A stretch of DNA of 64,000 nt from Prorocentrum cordatum (taxonomy: Eukaryota; Sar; Dinophyceae; Prorocentrales; Prorocentraceae). The DNA is taken from contig CAUYUJ010016690.1 of assembly GCA_963575745.1 (NCBI GenBank), positions 176,044-240,043 of the forward strand, written 5' to 3'. Position numbers and translations under genes: made by a program. Shown here piece by piece: positions 47,015 to 57,355 of this stretch. Below the pieces are notes generated by a model. That model saw only the letters and a list, made by a program, of their open reading frames with translations, was not told where the DNA came from and did no database searches. The number at the start of each line of letters is the position of its first letter. Within the stretch, counting starts at the first letter, position 1.

Positions 47015-47215
47015 AGGTTCCTCCTCCTCCTCCTCCTCCTCCTCCTCCTCCTCCTCCTCCTCCTCCATCCTTCTCTTGCCTCCGTCTGTCCTCCTCCACC
47101 CCGCAGCTCCATCATCTTCTCCTCCTCCTCCTGCTCCTCCTCCTCCTCCTCCTCCTCCTCCTCCTCCTCCTCCTCCTCCTCCTCCTCCTCCTCCTCCTCC
47201 TCCTCCTCATTCCTC
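47015..47215. repeat. CTC microsatellite
   Basis: CTC triplets directly before the left minisatellite array. Confidence 0.95.
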
Positions 47216-47824
47216 CTCTGGGCACCTCCCCCGGGGCGCGGATCCACCGGATCAGTCCGGATCTGTCCGGAAACGGTGCCGGATGCCGCTCTGGGCTCCT
47301 CTGGGCACCTCCCCCGGGGCCGGTTTTGTGAGGATGTCTCAAGCGAGGGCGCAGGTTTGGGATTCGTCGGCGGATCCACCGGATCCACCGGATCCACCGG
47401 ATCTGTCCGGAAACGGTGCCGGAGGCCGCTCTGGGCTCCTCTGGGCACCTCCCGCGGGGCCGGTTTTGTGAGGATGTCTCAAGCGAGGGCGCCGGTTTGG
47501 GATTCGTCGGCGGATCCACCGGATCCACCGGATCCACCGGATCTTGTCGGAAACGGTGCGGAGGGCCGCTCGTTGTTCTTTTTTTTTTGTTTTTTTTTGT
47601 TTTTTTTTTTCCTATATGGGCCTTATCCTTCTCTTTTCTGGGCACTCTTTTCTTTTATTTCTTTTTTTTTTATCTGCTTTTTTTATTCCCCGGGCCGGTT
47701 TTGTGGAGGATGTCTCCAAAGCGAGGGCGCGCGGTTTGGGATCGTCACCGGATCAGCGGATCCACCTCCAGCGATTCTGTCCGGAAACGGTGCCGGAGGC
47801 CGCTTCGCCTTTTCTGGCACGATG
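47215..47824 (+). repeat. 131-140-bp minisatellite, left flank of the large element
   Basis: Units begin CTCTGGGCACCTCCCCCGGG and contain GGTTTTGTGAGGATGTCTCA, GGTTTGGGATTCGTC, short GGATCCACC sub-repeats and GTCCGGAAACGGTGCCGGAG. Unit starts at 47299 and 47439 are 140 bp apart. A T-rich insertion of about 120 bp (47572-47690) interrupts one unit. The last, diverged unit runs up to the element's left end. Confidence 0.85.
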
Positions 47825-47967
47825 ATGGCGTTGACATATGTTACATGCTGCATGTATGTTACTTCTTCTTACTTATATCTAGCATCTTCATCAAAACTAG
47901 TTTACTTATATCTTACTTATATGTAACTTATATCTAATTTATAAATCCGATAAGTCTGCTTTTTCGT
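47825..47967 (+). repeat. Left terminal inverted repeat
   Basis: 143 bp, AT-rich with several CTTATAT words; outer 16 bp and inner 22 bp are perfect inverted matches to the right end. The right arm is longer because of extra CTTATAAGT-type repeats. Confidence 0.8.
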
Positions 47968-48080
47968 ATGGAAAATGGGGGGCGGGGGCGCTTTCAAAAA
48001 CGCGTCGGCGTCGCCATCGATCCGTGCAGCCTGCGGGGCCCCGCTCCCGCCCCCCTCCTCTCCGTCCCTCCTTTTCCCCA

Positions 48081-48162
48081 GGCGGGATGCCGCCAGGCGG
48101 GCTACCGCCGCGCGAACGTGATTTATTACAACAGGCGGCCCACCGCCAGGCGGTGCACCGCC
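48081..48162. promoter_or_regulatory. Palindrome cluster beside the left TIR
   Basis: Four GGCGG-N4-CCGCC palindromes (48081, 48097, 48134, 48149), the last being the perfect GGCGGTGCACCGCC. They lie 115-195 bp from the left terminal repeat. Confidence 0.6.
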
Positions 48163-48245
48163 GCGCGCGCGCGTTTTACACCAGCGCGCGGACCGAGCCG
48201 TCCTCGGCTCGGCGGGTGTACGCCGCAGGCGCCCGCGGGGCGTCC

Positions 48246-50657
48246 TCAGCAGCCAGCGCGCCGCATCCTATGGGGCGGCGGCGTAGTGGGCCATCCCATC
48301 CTCCTCGCCCCCCTCCTCCTCCTCCTCCTCCTCCTCCTCTCCTTCCTCGTCCCCCTCCTCCTCCCCTCCTCCTCGTCCCCCTGTTCCTCCCCCTCCCCCT
48401 CCCTCCCCTCCTCCCCCTCCCTCCTCCTTGCACAGCTCGGTCCTCCTCGTGGCCGCCACGCGGACTCCCCAGGCGCAGGCCGCGACGCCAGGTCCAGCGG
48501 CTCCACGATGAGGTAGGAGCGCCCCGCGGCCACCGCCACGCCGTGGACGTGGAACGCGGCGTCGCCCTCGAGCCACACGTCCCCGCTGCCGTAGACGAGG
48601 CCGCCGACAGCAGCTCGACGACAAGTGATTGCGCCGTGCCTGGATAGGCCCTGGTGCACGTGCGAGCCTCGGCGTTGCCCCGAGAGGCGCCCCCGCAGGC
48701 GCGCCCCCCGTGGAGGCTCGCGCGTGCACCAAAGCCCATTTGGCCCCAACCGCGCTGCCCGATGATCCCGTCGAGCTCAGGGGTCGGCCACCATTTGTGC
48801 GACTGGCGCGGCGCGGCCGAGGACTCGTGCAAGTACGTAGCCACAACTTGGGTGATCACATCCTTGTCCACGCCGCCCAAGCGGTCGTAGTGCTCCGCGG
48901 TGTCCTTGATGAGCTTGTGTTTTCGCTCGAGCACGAAACAGTCGAGCATCAACCCATCCTCCGCCGCCTGCACAGCTGCGTGCCAAAGATAATGATGCTT
49001 AGGCACGATCCACGCGTCCGTGTAGGCCCGCACGTGTTTCCTGAGCGCCAACCCGACATGGCGATTGAAATCAACATCGAACGTGTCTGGGCAGCCGCCG
49101 CGTTTCGCCGCCAGGTACAGTTCCATGACGGCATACATGGCCTCAAAGGACCGCGCCTGGGGCAGGAACGGCGCGTGATGCGGCAAGAAATCCACGTGCA
49201 GCCAGTTCCTGAGGAACGGCAGGACGGCGAGGCAGTCCGACGCGGAGCCGACGAAATGCCCTGCCTCGACGCAGGCTTTCTTCCTGGCAGGGGAGAAGAG
49301 ATGCACGGGAGCTTTCCCTCCGCCGCGGCCTGGAGCCCAGCGCGGGAAATCGGTTCGCCACCGATCCCACACGTCTGGAATCACGCGCGCCACTGCTTTG
49401 CGCAGGCAGAACACCTCCACCTGGAACGTGCCTCCGCTCGCCAGGATGATGTGCATCGGGTCGCGCGTGTACATGTCCAGCGAGCAAACGCGTCGGAGTT
49501 CGACGTCGGCCATCAACGAGAACTCGTTCACTGTGATGCCGTACGCGGATTGGAGATTCTGGAAGGCCACTGCACTCGCCGTGCGTTGAAGTTCCACGAG
49601 TTCGTCGCACCCCTTCGCGAACTCCTTGGCGGGGGCCGGCCGAGCGAACTCCGCTCGCGAATTCCAGGGAGTTCGCGAAGTCCGTCGTGAACTCTCTGGA
49701 CTCGCCGAGCGTCGGCCGCGCATTGCCCGCCCCCGACGCCTCCGCAGTCATCGGGTCGAACCTCGAGGCGTCGACGCAAGCGATACCCACCAGGTAACCA
49801 GACGGGTCCCAACGGCTGAGGGTGCCAGTCCCCTGGTCGAGCACGACGTTCTTGCAGTTGCAGCAGGGCCGCCAACCGCTGGAGCCCTTGTACGAGAAGG
49901 TGTCCTTGCCCGCGCTTTCGTCCATGATCAGCCTGTGGCACTTGAAATGCAACCGAGACGCGCCGACGTCGAAACCGCCGCCTCCTGGCCCGAGGAAGAG
50001 GCGCCGCAGGATGGCCCTCACCACGCCCGCTGCGGTGATATCCTTCTTGTCCTCTGACCGAAGGACTCCCAGCGGGAGCCAGGCGCCCTCTTCTTGAAGG
50101 TATGTGCCCAGCTCCAAAAAACTAATGTACCCAACAATGGACGTCCTGCGGTTTGCAGCTTTGAGCTGCGCGCCGACGACCACGTCGTCGCGGTAGAGCA
50201 GCATCCGCCACGGTTGCGATGGCGACGAAGGAAACACCCGCATCGCCGCCCAGAACCGATCACTCCAAGGCCCCGCCGCGTGGGCCAGCTTGGGGACGAT
50301 CTTGTCGGGCAAACATACAGTCCACCTGAACGCTGGGCCACCGTCTCGGCGCGGCAAGTCGATAACATCCAGAAGCGGCGCCACCGCGCGAGCCACGTCG
50401 GCGCCCACGGTCGCCGCCGCCACGTGCTCGTCGTCGTCCTGCAGCAGGTCGCGAGCCACCCTGCGCGGGGAAGGCGGGTGGAGATCGGTTGGGCATTTTG
50501 AAAAGAAAAAGCCGACCAAACAAAACATCCTTCAAACACATTGCGCATTATGATTTGTGGATTCCGTGCACCTGTCCAGCGCCGCCCGCGATACGCCCCG
50601 CAGAAGCGCTGCCTCCTGCAGCCTCTGACGCTTGCCAGGAGGCCATCGCTCGGCCAT
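48246..50657 (-). CDS. Transposase-like protein (DPMH / PKHH / ERKHK family)
   Basis: Model on the minus strand: 50657-50572, 50460-49695, 49624-48728, 48650-48246; about 717 aa. Introns are GT-AG (111 bp), GA-AG (70 bp, with GAGTTC at both junctions) and GC-AG (77 bp), and all restore frame. Features: CCNCKNVV near residue 228 (possible metal site), DPMHIILASGGTFQVEVF near 339, PKHHYLWH near 492 and CFVLERKHKLIK near 514. The family is widespread in dinoflagellates as I know it. DPMH and the later Glu resemble the second Asp and the Glu of CACTA-type DDE transposases, which is inference. The start MAERWPPGKRQR follows a GCGCC context. The C-terminus runs into a CTC tract (poly-Glu/Arg), so the true end may differ. 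No internal stop: a plausible source of mobility for the element. Confidence 0.7.
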
Positions 50658-50782
50658 GGCGCCGCCCCCGCCTGGCGCGCCGCCGCGGGCGCAGAAGCGC
50701 TGCCTCCTGCAGCCTCTGACGCTCGGCAGGGGGCCATCGCTCGGCAATGGCGCCGCCCCCGCCTGGCGCGCCGCCGCGGGCG
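50601..50782. repeat. 91-bp tandem duplication of the first-exon region
   Basis: Two copies of about 91 bp (50601-50691, 50692-50782) cover the first coding exon of the transposase-like gene. In the upstream copy the start codon reads ATT instead of ATG, leaving only the downstream copy usable. Confidence 0.8.
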
Positions 50783-50867
50783 CCCTTCGAGCCGTTGAAG
50801 TAGGGTGGGTGAGGCGGTGGAAAAGGTTGACAACGGATGACGGATGGGTGACGACGGATGACGGATG

Positions 50868-51140
50868 GCGGGGCACCGCCGACGACGGATGGCTGACAAC
50901 AGGCGGTGCGCCGCCAGAAGACTCCTGAGCATGGACAGGAAGCGGAGTACCGCCGACGACGGATGGCTGCACACGGGCGGTGCACCGCCAGAAGAGTGCG
51001 GGGCATGGACAGGAGGCGGAGTACCGCCGTCGGCGGATGGCTGGCAACGGGCGGTGCACCGCCAGAAGAGTGCGGGGTGTGGACAGGAGGCAAACTACCG
51101 CCGTCGGCGGATGCTGCCCATGGGCGGTGCACCGCCAGAA
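50868..51140. promoter_or_regulatory. Palindrome array upstream of the transposase-like gene
   Basis: GGCGGTGCACCGCC or variants at 50902, 50975, 51015, 51050 and 51123 plus degenerate members; the main copies are 73-75 bp apart. Confidence 0.6.
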
Positions 51141-51323
51141 ATAAGAGGAGCATGGCTACAGGGACGCCGTGCACGAGGAAAGGGAGGCGGACCACGGAGG
51201 AATATAGTTTTTGTCTAAGCGAGGGAAGTCTGCGCGGGCGGGGGCAGACTTCCAGCGCGCCTCCAGCGCGCCCCAGCGCGCGTCGCAGCGGCTGGGGACT
51301 GAGCAGGGCAGCCGCCGCCGAGC

Positions 51324-54080
51324 TCAGTCCTTCGAGGTGTTCTTCTTGCTGTACTTCTTGGCCTGTAGAAGGATGATCGGGACGCAAACGCGATCGATCG
51401 GCGGTCGAACGCGATCGATCGGCGGTCGATCGCGATCGAACGGCGCTCGATCGGCGGTCGATCGATCGATCGGCGGTCGACCGATCCGAACGCGATCGGT
51501 CGGCGGTCGATCGGCGAAATCCTCGTTGGGTCGAGCGGTCGATCAGCAAAATCTTCGATCGATCGATCGGCAGTCGAGCGGTCGATCGGCGGAGCACCGC
51601 CATCCACGATGGATGAAAAGGCCGCTGAGCAGCTCGCGTGCTCGATGGCCGAACGCAGGCCACCGACAGCGGTCTTTGCGTCGGCGAGGGCTGCCTCCAG
51701 GGCCTTCGCCTCGTACGGCAAGCTCGCCCTGGGGTCCTCGAGCGCGGTCTTCGCGGCCTCCCTGAGCTTCGAGAGATCCTTGTGGCTGTCCTTCGCGTTC
51801 TTCACCGCCCAGGTCGGCACCCTGGAGCAGTCCTCGTCGTCGAGGAGCGATGCGAGCTGCACGTCCCAGGACCCCGTCTTTTCCAGCGTCTTCATCGCCA
51901 ACGCCTTGCGGTCCTTGATGGCCTTCTGGACACGCTTCTGCTCGCTGCGTTCCCTCCTGGTGCGACTGCGCGAGTCCCTCCCTTTCTTGCCGCGGTCGTT
52001 GCGGCTCCTCGAGCGCTGCTTCTCGCGAGACTAGGAGCGACCCGTCTTGCGGCTGTCCTTCTTGCTGTGCGCCCTGCGGCTCCTCGAGCGGGCCTTGTCC
52101 TTCTTGCTGCGCGCCCTGCGGCTCCTCGAGCGGGCCTTCTCCTTCTTGCTGTGCGCCCTGCGGCTCCTCGAGCGGCGGCCCTTCGCGTCGGCTCTGCGGG
52201 AACCTCTGGAAGAGCGGTGCTTTTTTGTTTTTTTTTTTTTTTTTCTGGCGGGCTTTTTTCATTTTGTTTTTTGTGTGTTTGCCTGTTTTTTTTTTTTTTT
52301 CTCTCTTTTTTTTGTTTTTTTATTTTTTTTTTGTCTTGATTTGTGTTTTTCTGCTTTTTTTTTTTTTGTTTTGTTCTGTTTGTTTGTCTTTTTCGTTGTT
52401 TTGTTCTATGTTTTTTAGTTCTTGTGTTGTTTTGTTTTTTTGCTTATCTTTTTACGTGTTGTTTTGTCTTTGTTTTTTGTTTTGTTTTTTGTTGTTTTTG
52501 TTACTTTTTTTTTGTTTTTTTATTTAGGTTGTTTTATTTTTTTGTTCTTTCTCATTTTTTTTTTTTTTTTTGTGTTGTCGCATGCGGCCGCGGCTGCTGC
52601 GCTTGCGGCCGCGGCTGGGGAAGCGGTCCGTGCCGTCGCCGCTGCTGGAGTGGCCCCGCTTCAGCTGGCGGTTCTGCGAACAGTCGCTGTCGCCGCTCCG
52701 ACTCGTCGAACGGCGACCAGCGCCTGTGGGGCCCTCGTCGCCACCGCTCGGCGAGCGGTGCGTCTTTTGCGGGAGTGGCTCCACGGCTCTCTCATGCTTC
52801 GGTGGGGATGGCCTCGGCGGCTTCCTGTTCTGGCGGAGCTCCTGCCTCACTGTCTCTTCGATGTTCTCCTGCCTGCTGCCCTCGATGCGGATGCGGTAAC
52901 AATCCTGCTTCAAGTCGGAATTGTACCTCACGTCGTTGTAGGCACGGACGGCGTCCGCGTCGTACCCCTCCTGGGCCCAGACGGACAAGGGCTTCCAATC
53001 CCCGCCCTTGGTCTCCGTGAGGCGTTCCTTCCTCGAGACGCTGAGGACCCTCACCAGCTCCTCTTCGAACTGAGCGTTGTTCTCAATGGAAGGGTCGTCC
53101 ACCGAGCGCCAGAACGCCTGCTGGTCCGCCTTGCGCATGAGAGCGAACGAGCGCGGTGGCCAGTGCGCATAGCAGCGCTGCACCATCGAACTCTTGCTGT
53201 TGCAGCTCCCACACCACCACGTGTTGGCGCTCTTCTGGGCGAGCCTGAAGCGGACGCTCTCCGCATCCCGACCGCACTTGGCGCACGTCGGGCCTGGACA
53301 GGGTGGGTCGTAGCCCGTCGTGAAGAGGCCGTAGTCATCTTTTGCTTCGTCCGTGGCGGCCTCGAACGTGTCTGAGGGCGCGGCCTGCGGCTCCTCTGCT
53401 GCCGCCTCTGCCTCCGTCGGCGCTGCTTCCTGACGCTGCTGCTGTGGCTCTGCATCCTCCTCCGCTGCCGGCGGTGCTTGCGAGGCTGCAACCGACTTCT
53501 TGTCGTGCTGCGTCTGGGCCTGCTGCTGTGGCTCTGCCTCGTCCGCCCCTGCTGCTGCGACCTCCGCCGTCGAAGGTGCCGCCGCTGCTGGCTTCTTCTT
53601 CGCTTTCTGTTTGGCCTTTGCCTTGGGCTCCGCGCTCGCCTTTGCCTTCGCAGGCGGCGCGCCGCCGCCCCTCTTCGCGGTCAAGAACTGAGAAAGCGAG
53701 CGCTGCGACGGGGGCTGCTTGGCGGGCGGCACGGCGGCGGGGCGCCTGAGGAGAGGCCGCCCCGCCTTCCCCGCCGTTGGTTTCGCAGCGGCCGCGACCT
53801 CCTCAGGCACGCGCTGCGGGGGCTCCTGCGGAGTCGCAGGCGAGGAGGCCTTGGGCCAAGGCGGAGCTGCACTGGCCTCCGCCGAGGTGTCGCCTTCCTC
53901 GGCCTTCACAGAACCCAGCTCCTGCGGCCTCGAGCCTGCTTCCTGCGGCTCGTTCTTGAACGAGTCTGCTGCCTGCGGCCTCGAGCCTTCTTCCTGCGAG
54001 CTGTCTTCGGACGGCACGGGTGACTTGACGCCCTCGTGCAAGATGGGGGGCACGGGCGACTCCTCCTCGGCGGCCGCCAT
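51324..54080 (-). CDS. Zinc-ribbon and RS-rich protein of a dinoflagellate family
   Basis: Model: 54080-52572, 52216-51608, 51362-51324, stop TGA. Start MAAAEEESPVPP has a GCCGCC context. Residues 1-250 are Pro/Ala/Glu-rich with SQRSLSQFL near 125. A C4 zinc ribbon follows (C266, C269, C290, C293) with TWWCGSCNSK, then HWPPRSFALMRKADQQAFWR and LSVWAQEGYDADAVRAYNDV. The C-terminal third is RS-rich with about 14-residue repeats (ARSRSRRAHSKKEK), then a helical LREAAKTALEDP region. The last exon reads AKKYSKKNTSKD after a CTACAG acceptor. A 352-bp A-rich tract (coding sense) at 52220-52571 must be removed to join the halves in frame. TAG at 52031-52033 lies in frame inside the RS region; a 63-bp GC-AG intron could remove it, otherwise it is nonsense. 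I recognise the zinc-ribbon family as dinoflagellate-restricted; function unknown. Confidence 0.6.
51376..51607 (-). repeat. CGATCG/GATCGGCGGTC repeat inside an intron
   Basis: The predicted GT-AG intron 51363-51607 is filled with overlapping CGATCG palindromes and GATCGGCGGTCGA units, ending in one GGCGGAGCACCGCC palindrome. Translated readings of it are artefacts. Confidence 0.7.
52220..52571 (-). other. A-rich insertion or intron flanked by CAC
   Basis: On the coding strand this is about 80 percent A with runs of 8-17 A. CAC precedes and follows it (52572-52574 and 52217-52219), and removing the tract plus one CAC restores phase exactly. Splice signals are poor at the 5' side (no GT, GC or GA directly at the CAC), so excision mechanism and exact ends are uncertain. 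Confidence 0.55.
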
Positions 54081-54244
54081 GGCCCGCGGCGCCGCGGCCC
54101 CCGCGGCCGACCGCCAGCACAAAACGGCTGTCGAGAACACGGCGCGAGGATGAAAGGGAACAAGGGGCAAGGCGGATGAGAGAGCAGGTTGGTTCTGGAG
54201 AAGTGGACAAGGCTGCGCAACACAGCCTACACAATTGAACAACA

Positions 54245-54775
54245 GGCGGTGCGCCGCCGAAAACGCGCGGCGCGATGCGACAGCCGCGACAAGGAAAACA
54301 AATGATCGGCGTGGCGCTCACGAATATACATGCAAACAATGGGCGGTGCGCCGCCGACGACGAGGATCGATGGGCGGTGCGCCGCCGACGAACTTGTCTA
54401 ACCATGCAATGGGCGGTGTGCCGCCGACAACGACGATCGAAGGGCGGTGCGCCGCCGACGAAAATGTGCAACCATACAATGCGCGCTGCGCCGCCGACAA
54501 CGACGACCGATTGGCGGTGCACCGCCGACGAGATTGCCCAATCATAAATTGGGCGGTGCGCCGCCGACAAGTCCAACCGATGGGCGGTGCACCGCCGACG
54601 AAATTGTCTAATCATCCAATGGGCGGTGCGCCGCCGACAACGACGATCCATGGGCGGTGCGCCGCCGACGAAATTGTGCAACCAGGCAATGGGCGGTGCA
54701 CCGCCGACGGAAACGTCAAACAAAACAAAGGGCGGAGCACAGCGGACAAGTCAAACCGATGGGCGGTGCGCCGCC
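54245..54775. promoter_or_regulatory. 14-member palindrome array with alternating 31/39-bp spacing
   Basis: GGCGG-N4-CCGCC palindromes start at 54245, 54342, 54373, 54412, 54443, 54482, 54513, 54552, 54583, 54622, 54653, 54692, 54731 and 54762 (two degenerate). From 54342 on, distances alternate 31 and 39 bp with one repeat of 39. It lies 165 bp upstream of the start of the zinc-ribbon/RS gene. Confidence 0.75.
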
Positions 54776-54977
54776 GACGACTACGTGGTGGCAAGGTTGT
54801 GATGCTGATGGTGGTGACGACGATGATGCTGGCGGTGGCGATGATGGTGGTGGCGAGGTGCTGACGATGATTTCTGGTGATGGTGAGGTGGTGATGGCGA
54901 GGTGGCGATGGCGATGTGGTGGTGAAGGTGAGATGGCGAGGTGGCGATGGTGATGGTGATGGCGATTCCGAAGAATC

Positions 54978-55433
54978 GGAACGAGCTCGGCGCGGCTGCG
55001 CTGAGGGCTGCGTTCCTGCGCCGCGTATCGCGGCGTATCCTGGCGTATCCTGGCGTATCCTGGCGTATCCTGGCGCATCGCGCGACGGCGCGCCGCGATA
55101 CGCCAGGATACGCCAGGATGCGCCGCGATACGCCAGGATACGCCCGTATCGCGGCGTATCCTGGCGCATCCTGGCGCATCGCGCTCCGCGGCACCCCGCG
55201 ATACGCCAGGATACGCCAGGCTGCGCCAGGATACGGCAGGATACGGGCGTATCCTGGCGTATCCTGGCGTATCGCGGCGTATCTTGGCGTATCCTGGCGC
55301 ATCGCGTCGCGCCGTCGCGCGATACGCCGCGATACGCCAGGATACGCCAGGATACGCCAGGATACGCCAGGATACGCCGCGATACGCGGCGCAGGAAACC
55401 AGCCCTCATCGCAGCCGCGCCGAGATCGTTCCC
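54978..55433. mobile_element. Foldback element with arms of GGATACGCCA repeats
   Basis: The outer about 60 bp of each side are inverted copies (GGAACGAGCTCGGCGCGGCT at the left, complement at the right, few mismatches). The interior is many copies of GCGTATCCTG or its complement in switching orientation. The whole 456 bp could fold into one long hairpin. No ORF of its own. It lies between genes of the large element. Confidence 0.75.
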
Positions 55434-55437
55434 TCTC

Positions 55438-55773
55438 CTCCTCCTCCTCCTCATTCTCTTTCCTCACCACTCCTCCTCCTGCTGCTCCTCCTCCTCCTTC
55501 TCCTCCTCCTCCGATGGTGGCGATCGGAATGATGATGGTGAGAATGATGATGAAAAATGGTGGGGAAGGACTCCTCCCCCCCCCCCCCCCGCCCCCCCCA
55601 CACCCCTCCCCCCCCCCCCCCCCCCCCCCCCCCCCCTTCCTCCTCCTCCTCCTCCTCCTCCTCCTTCCCCTCCTCCTCTTCCTCACCCTCTCCTCGCCAC
55701 CACTCCTCCTCTTCCTTCTCCTCCTATGGGGGTGATCGGAATGATGAGGATGAGAATGGTAATGCTACTCATG

Positions 55774-55805
<32 letters not shown>

Positions 55806-55850
55806 GATGATGGTGATGTTGATGACGATGATGTTGATGATGATGATCGC
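55438..55850. repeat. CTC, poly-C and GAT microsatellites
   Basis: CTC triplets, two C runs (largest about 28), more CTC, then GAT triplets from 55770. 55850-56250 is GC-rich with no gene supported. Confidence 0.9.
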
Positions 55851-56257
55851 AGTTTTCCAAGAAAGAATGGCGGACCCGCCAAAAAGAAGAGTGCGCGCAC
55901 GGCCCGCGCGCGCGCGAGCGACCGCGCGGATGCGCCGAAGAGTTGCGGGGGTCAGAAGCCGACCGACAGCCTTTCCGCCCCACCCCGATTCTCATGCCCC
56001 TCCCCATGCCGCACCCCCCTCCCATGCTCCTCTCCATGCCCCTTCCCTCCGCACCTCCCTCACCGTGCCCCCCCCCCCCGATCTGTCAGTCGGCGTCGAA
56101 CCCCCGCGGGGCCCAAGGCGGCCTACGCGGCCGATGCAAGCCCTGCGCGGGCGGCGCGGCGGGCTGCTAGGCCGACGAGGCGGCCGAAGAGGGCGGCCGA
56201 CGAGGCGGCCGAAGGGGGCGGCCGACGCCGCCGCGACGGGAGGACCCCAACGTGGCC

Positions 56258-56999
56258 TCACGACGCGTTGTTGGAGAGCCAGCTGGCCAGCGTCCCCTGC
56301 AGGTCGGCGAGGGCCGCCTGCTCGGCGCGGAACGCCACGGCCGACCGCTCCGCCACTGCCAGGCAGGCCGCCGAGCACATCCTCGCCCTCGTGACGCTGT
56401 CGAGGATCACCTGCGCCTGCGCAGAGTTCAGCTGCACGGTGGCCTCGGGCGCGATGTTGGCGCTGACGGGCGAGCTCGCTCCGCTCATGTTGAGCTGAAG
56501 CGGACCGCCCTTGCCGCTGCCCTTCGGGAAGGCCGCCGCCACTGCACTCTGGCTGAGTGGAGCGACCTGCTCGGGAGGCTGGTACGGCGCACTGCGAGCG
56601 CCACGGCGGCGGCTGTTCTTGCACCACTGCTCGTCGTTGGCCTTTCTGCCAGCGCTCCCACTCGTCCGTGTCCTCAGTCCACTCCTCGACCTTCAAGCGC
56701 GCCCCGCGATCGCTCGCGCCATTCGTCGAACCTCGAAGGCGCTCGGACTTCGGTGAGCCGAGCGCCACCGAGGTTCGCCGAAAGACGTGGGCAAGCAATC
56801 GTTTGGGCGCGCCGACCTCGGCGATGGCCAGTTGAAGATCCGCGTCGACATCCTCGAGGAGGTGGTAGCTCGACTTCACCAAGTGCGTCTAGAGCCTCGA
56901 CAGGGCCTCATCTCGCGACGCGCCCTTGAAGAAACTCCCGCGTTTCGAGCAGGTCCCCGACAACGGGCACGTGCACCCGAAGACGCTGATCATGGGCAT
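56258..56999 (-). CDS. Small cysteine-rich N-terminal protein of a dinoflagellate family (frame-broken)
   Basis: Starts MPMISVFGCTCPLSGTCSKR, then SFFKGASRDEALSRL, a Cys-rich N-terminus I associate with a repeated dinoflagellate family. The frame continues past TAG at 56889-56891 into VKSSYHLLEDVDADLQ and VEEWTEDTDEWERWQK. A one-base shift near 56650 is then needed to reach ANDEQWCKNSRRRGARS and the helical end VQLNSAQAQVILDSVTRARM, WLSNNAS, TGA. Coding character is strong on both sides of each break. Interpretation: recent decay, sequence error, or an unrecognised short intron for the shift. Four palindromes lie 230-350 bp upstream. Function unknown. Confidence 0.5.
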
Positions 57000-57233
57000 C
57001 TCGCGAAGAGAAGAGCTAGATGGCGCACTGGAGGCCCGCGATCGAGAGCGCGCCAAAGACGGCGCGAAGGGAGGCGGCCGCGAAGGCTGCGAGAGCGCGC
57101 CGAGGACGGCGGATGGGCGCCCGCGAAGGCGCGCGCGGGAAAAGCGCGGCGCAAGCGCAGCCAGGAGCCTGCGGCTGCGGAAAACATCATAAGAGGAATG
57201 GAGGAGGCGTGCAGGGAGCGTGGAGCACGCACA

Positions 57234-57355
57234 GGCGGTACACCGCCGAAGCTGAATGGGGGGAGTGCTGGGAGTCCAGCGCGCGCGGGCGGTGCACCGC
57301 CGAAGTTAGGCGGAGTGCCGCCGACGAGAGCCCATGACAGGCGGTGCCCCGCCGA
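57234..57355. promoter_or_regulatory. Palindrome cluster upstream of the cysteine-rich gene
   Basis: GGCGGTACACCGCC, GGCGGTGCACCGCC, GGCGGAGTGCCGCC and GGCGGTGCCCCGCC in 120 bp. Confidence 0.6.

Noticed and set aside
48629-49690. 353-codon plus-strand frame
   Set aside because: Exactly antisense to the transposase-like gene, whose motifs are on the minus strand.
48600-49720. Frameshifts in the transposase-like gene
   Set aside because: Both frame changes are explained by short introns with direct repeats (49625-49694) or a GC-AG pair (48651-48727).
53680-53720. PCNA-interacting (PIP-box) motif around SQRSLSQFL
   Set aside because: It lacks the two adjacent aromatic residues required by the motif.
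54245-54775. CRISPR-like array (short repeats with regular spacers)
   Set aside because: The repeats are 14-bp palindromes with variable loops, the spacers are themselves repeated, spacing alternates, and the context is a eukaryotic nuclear genome with introns.
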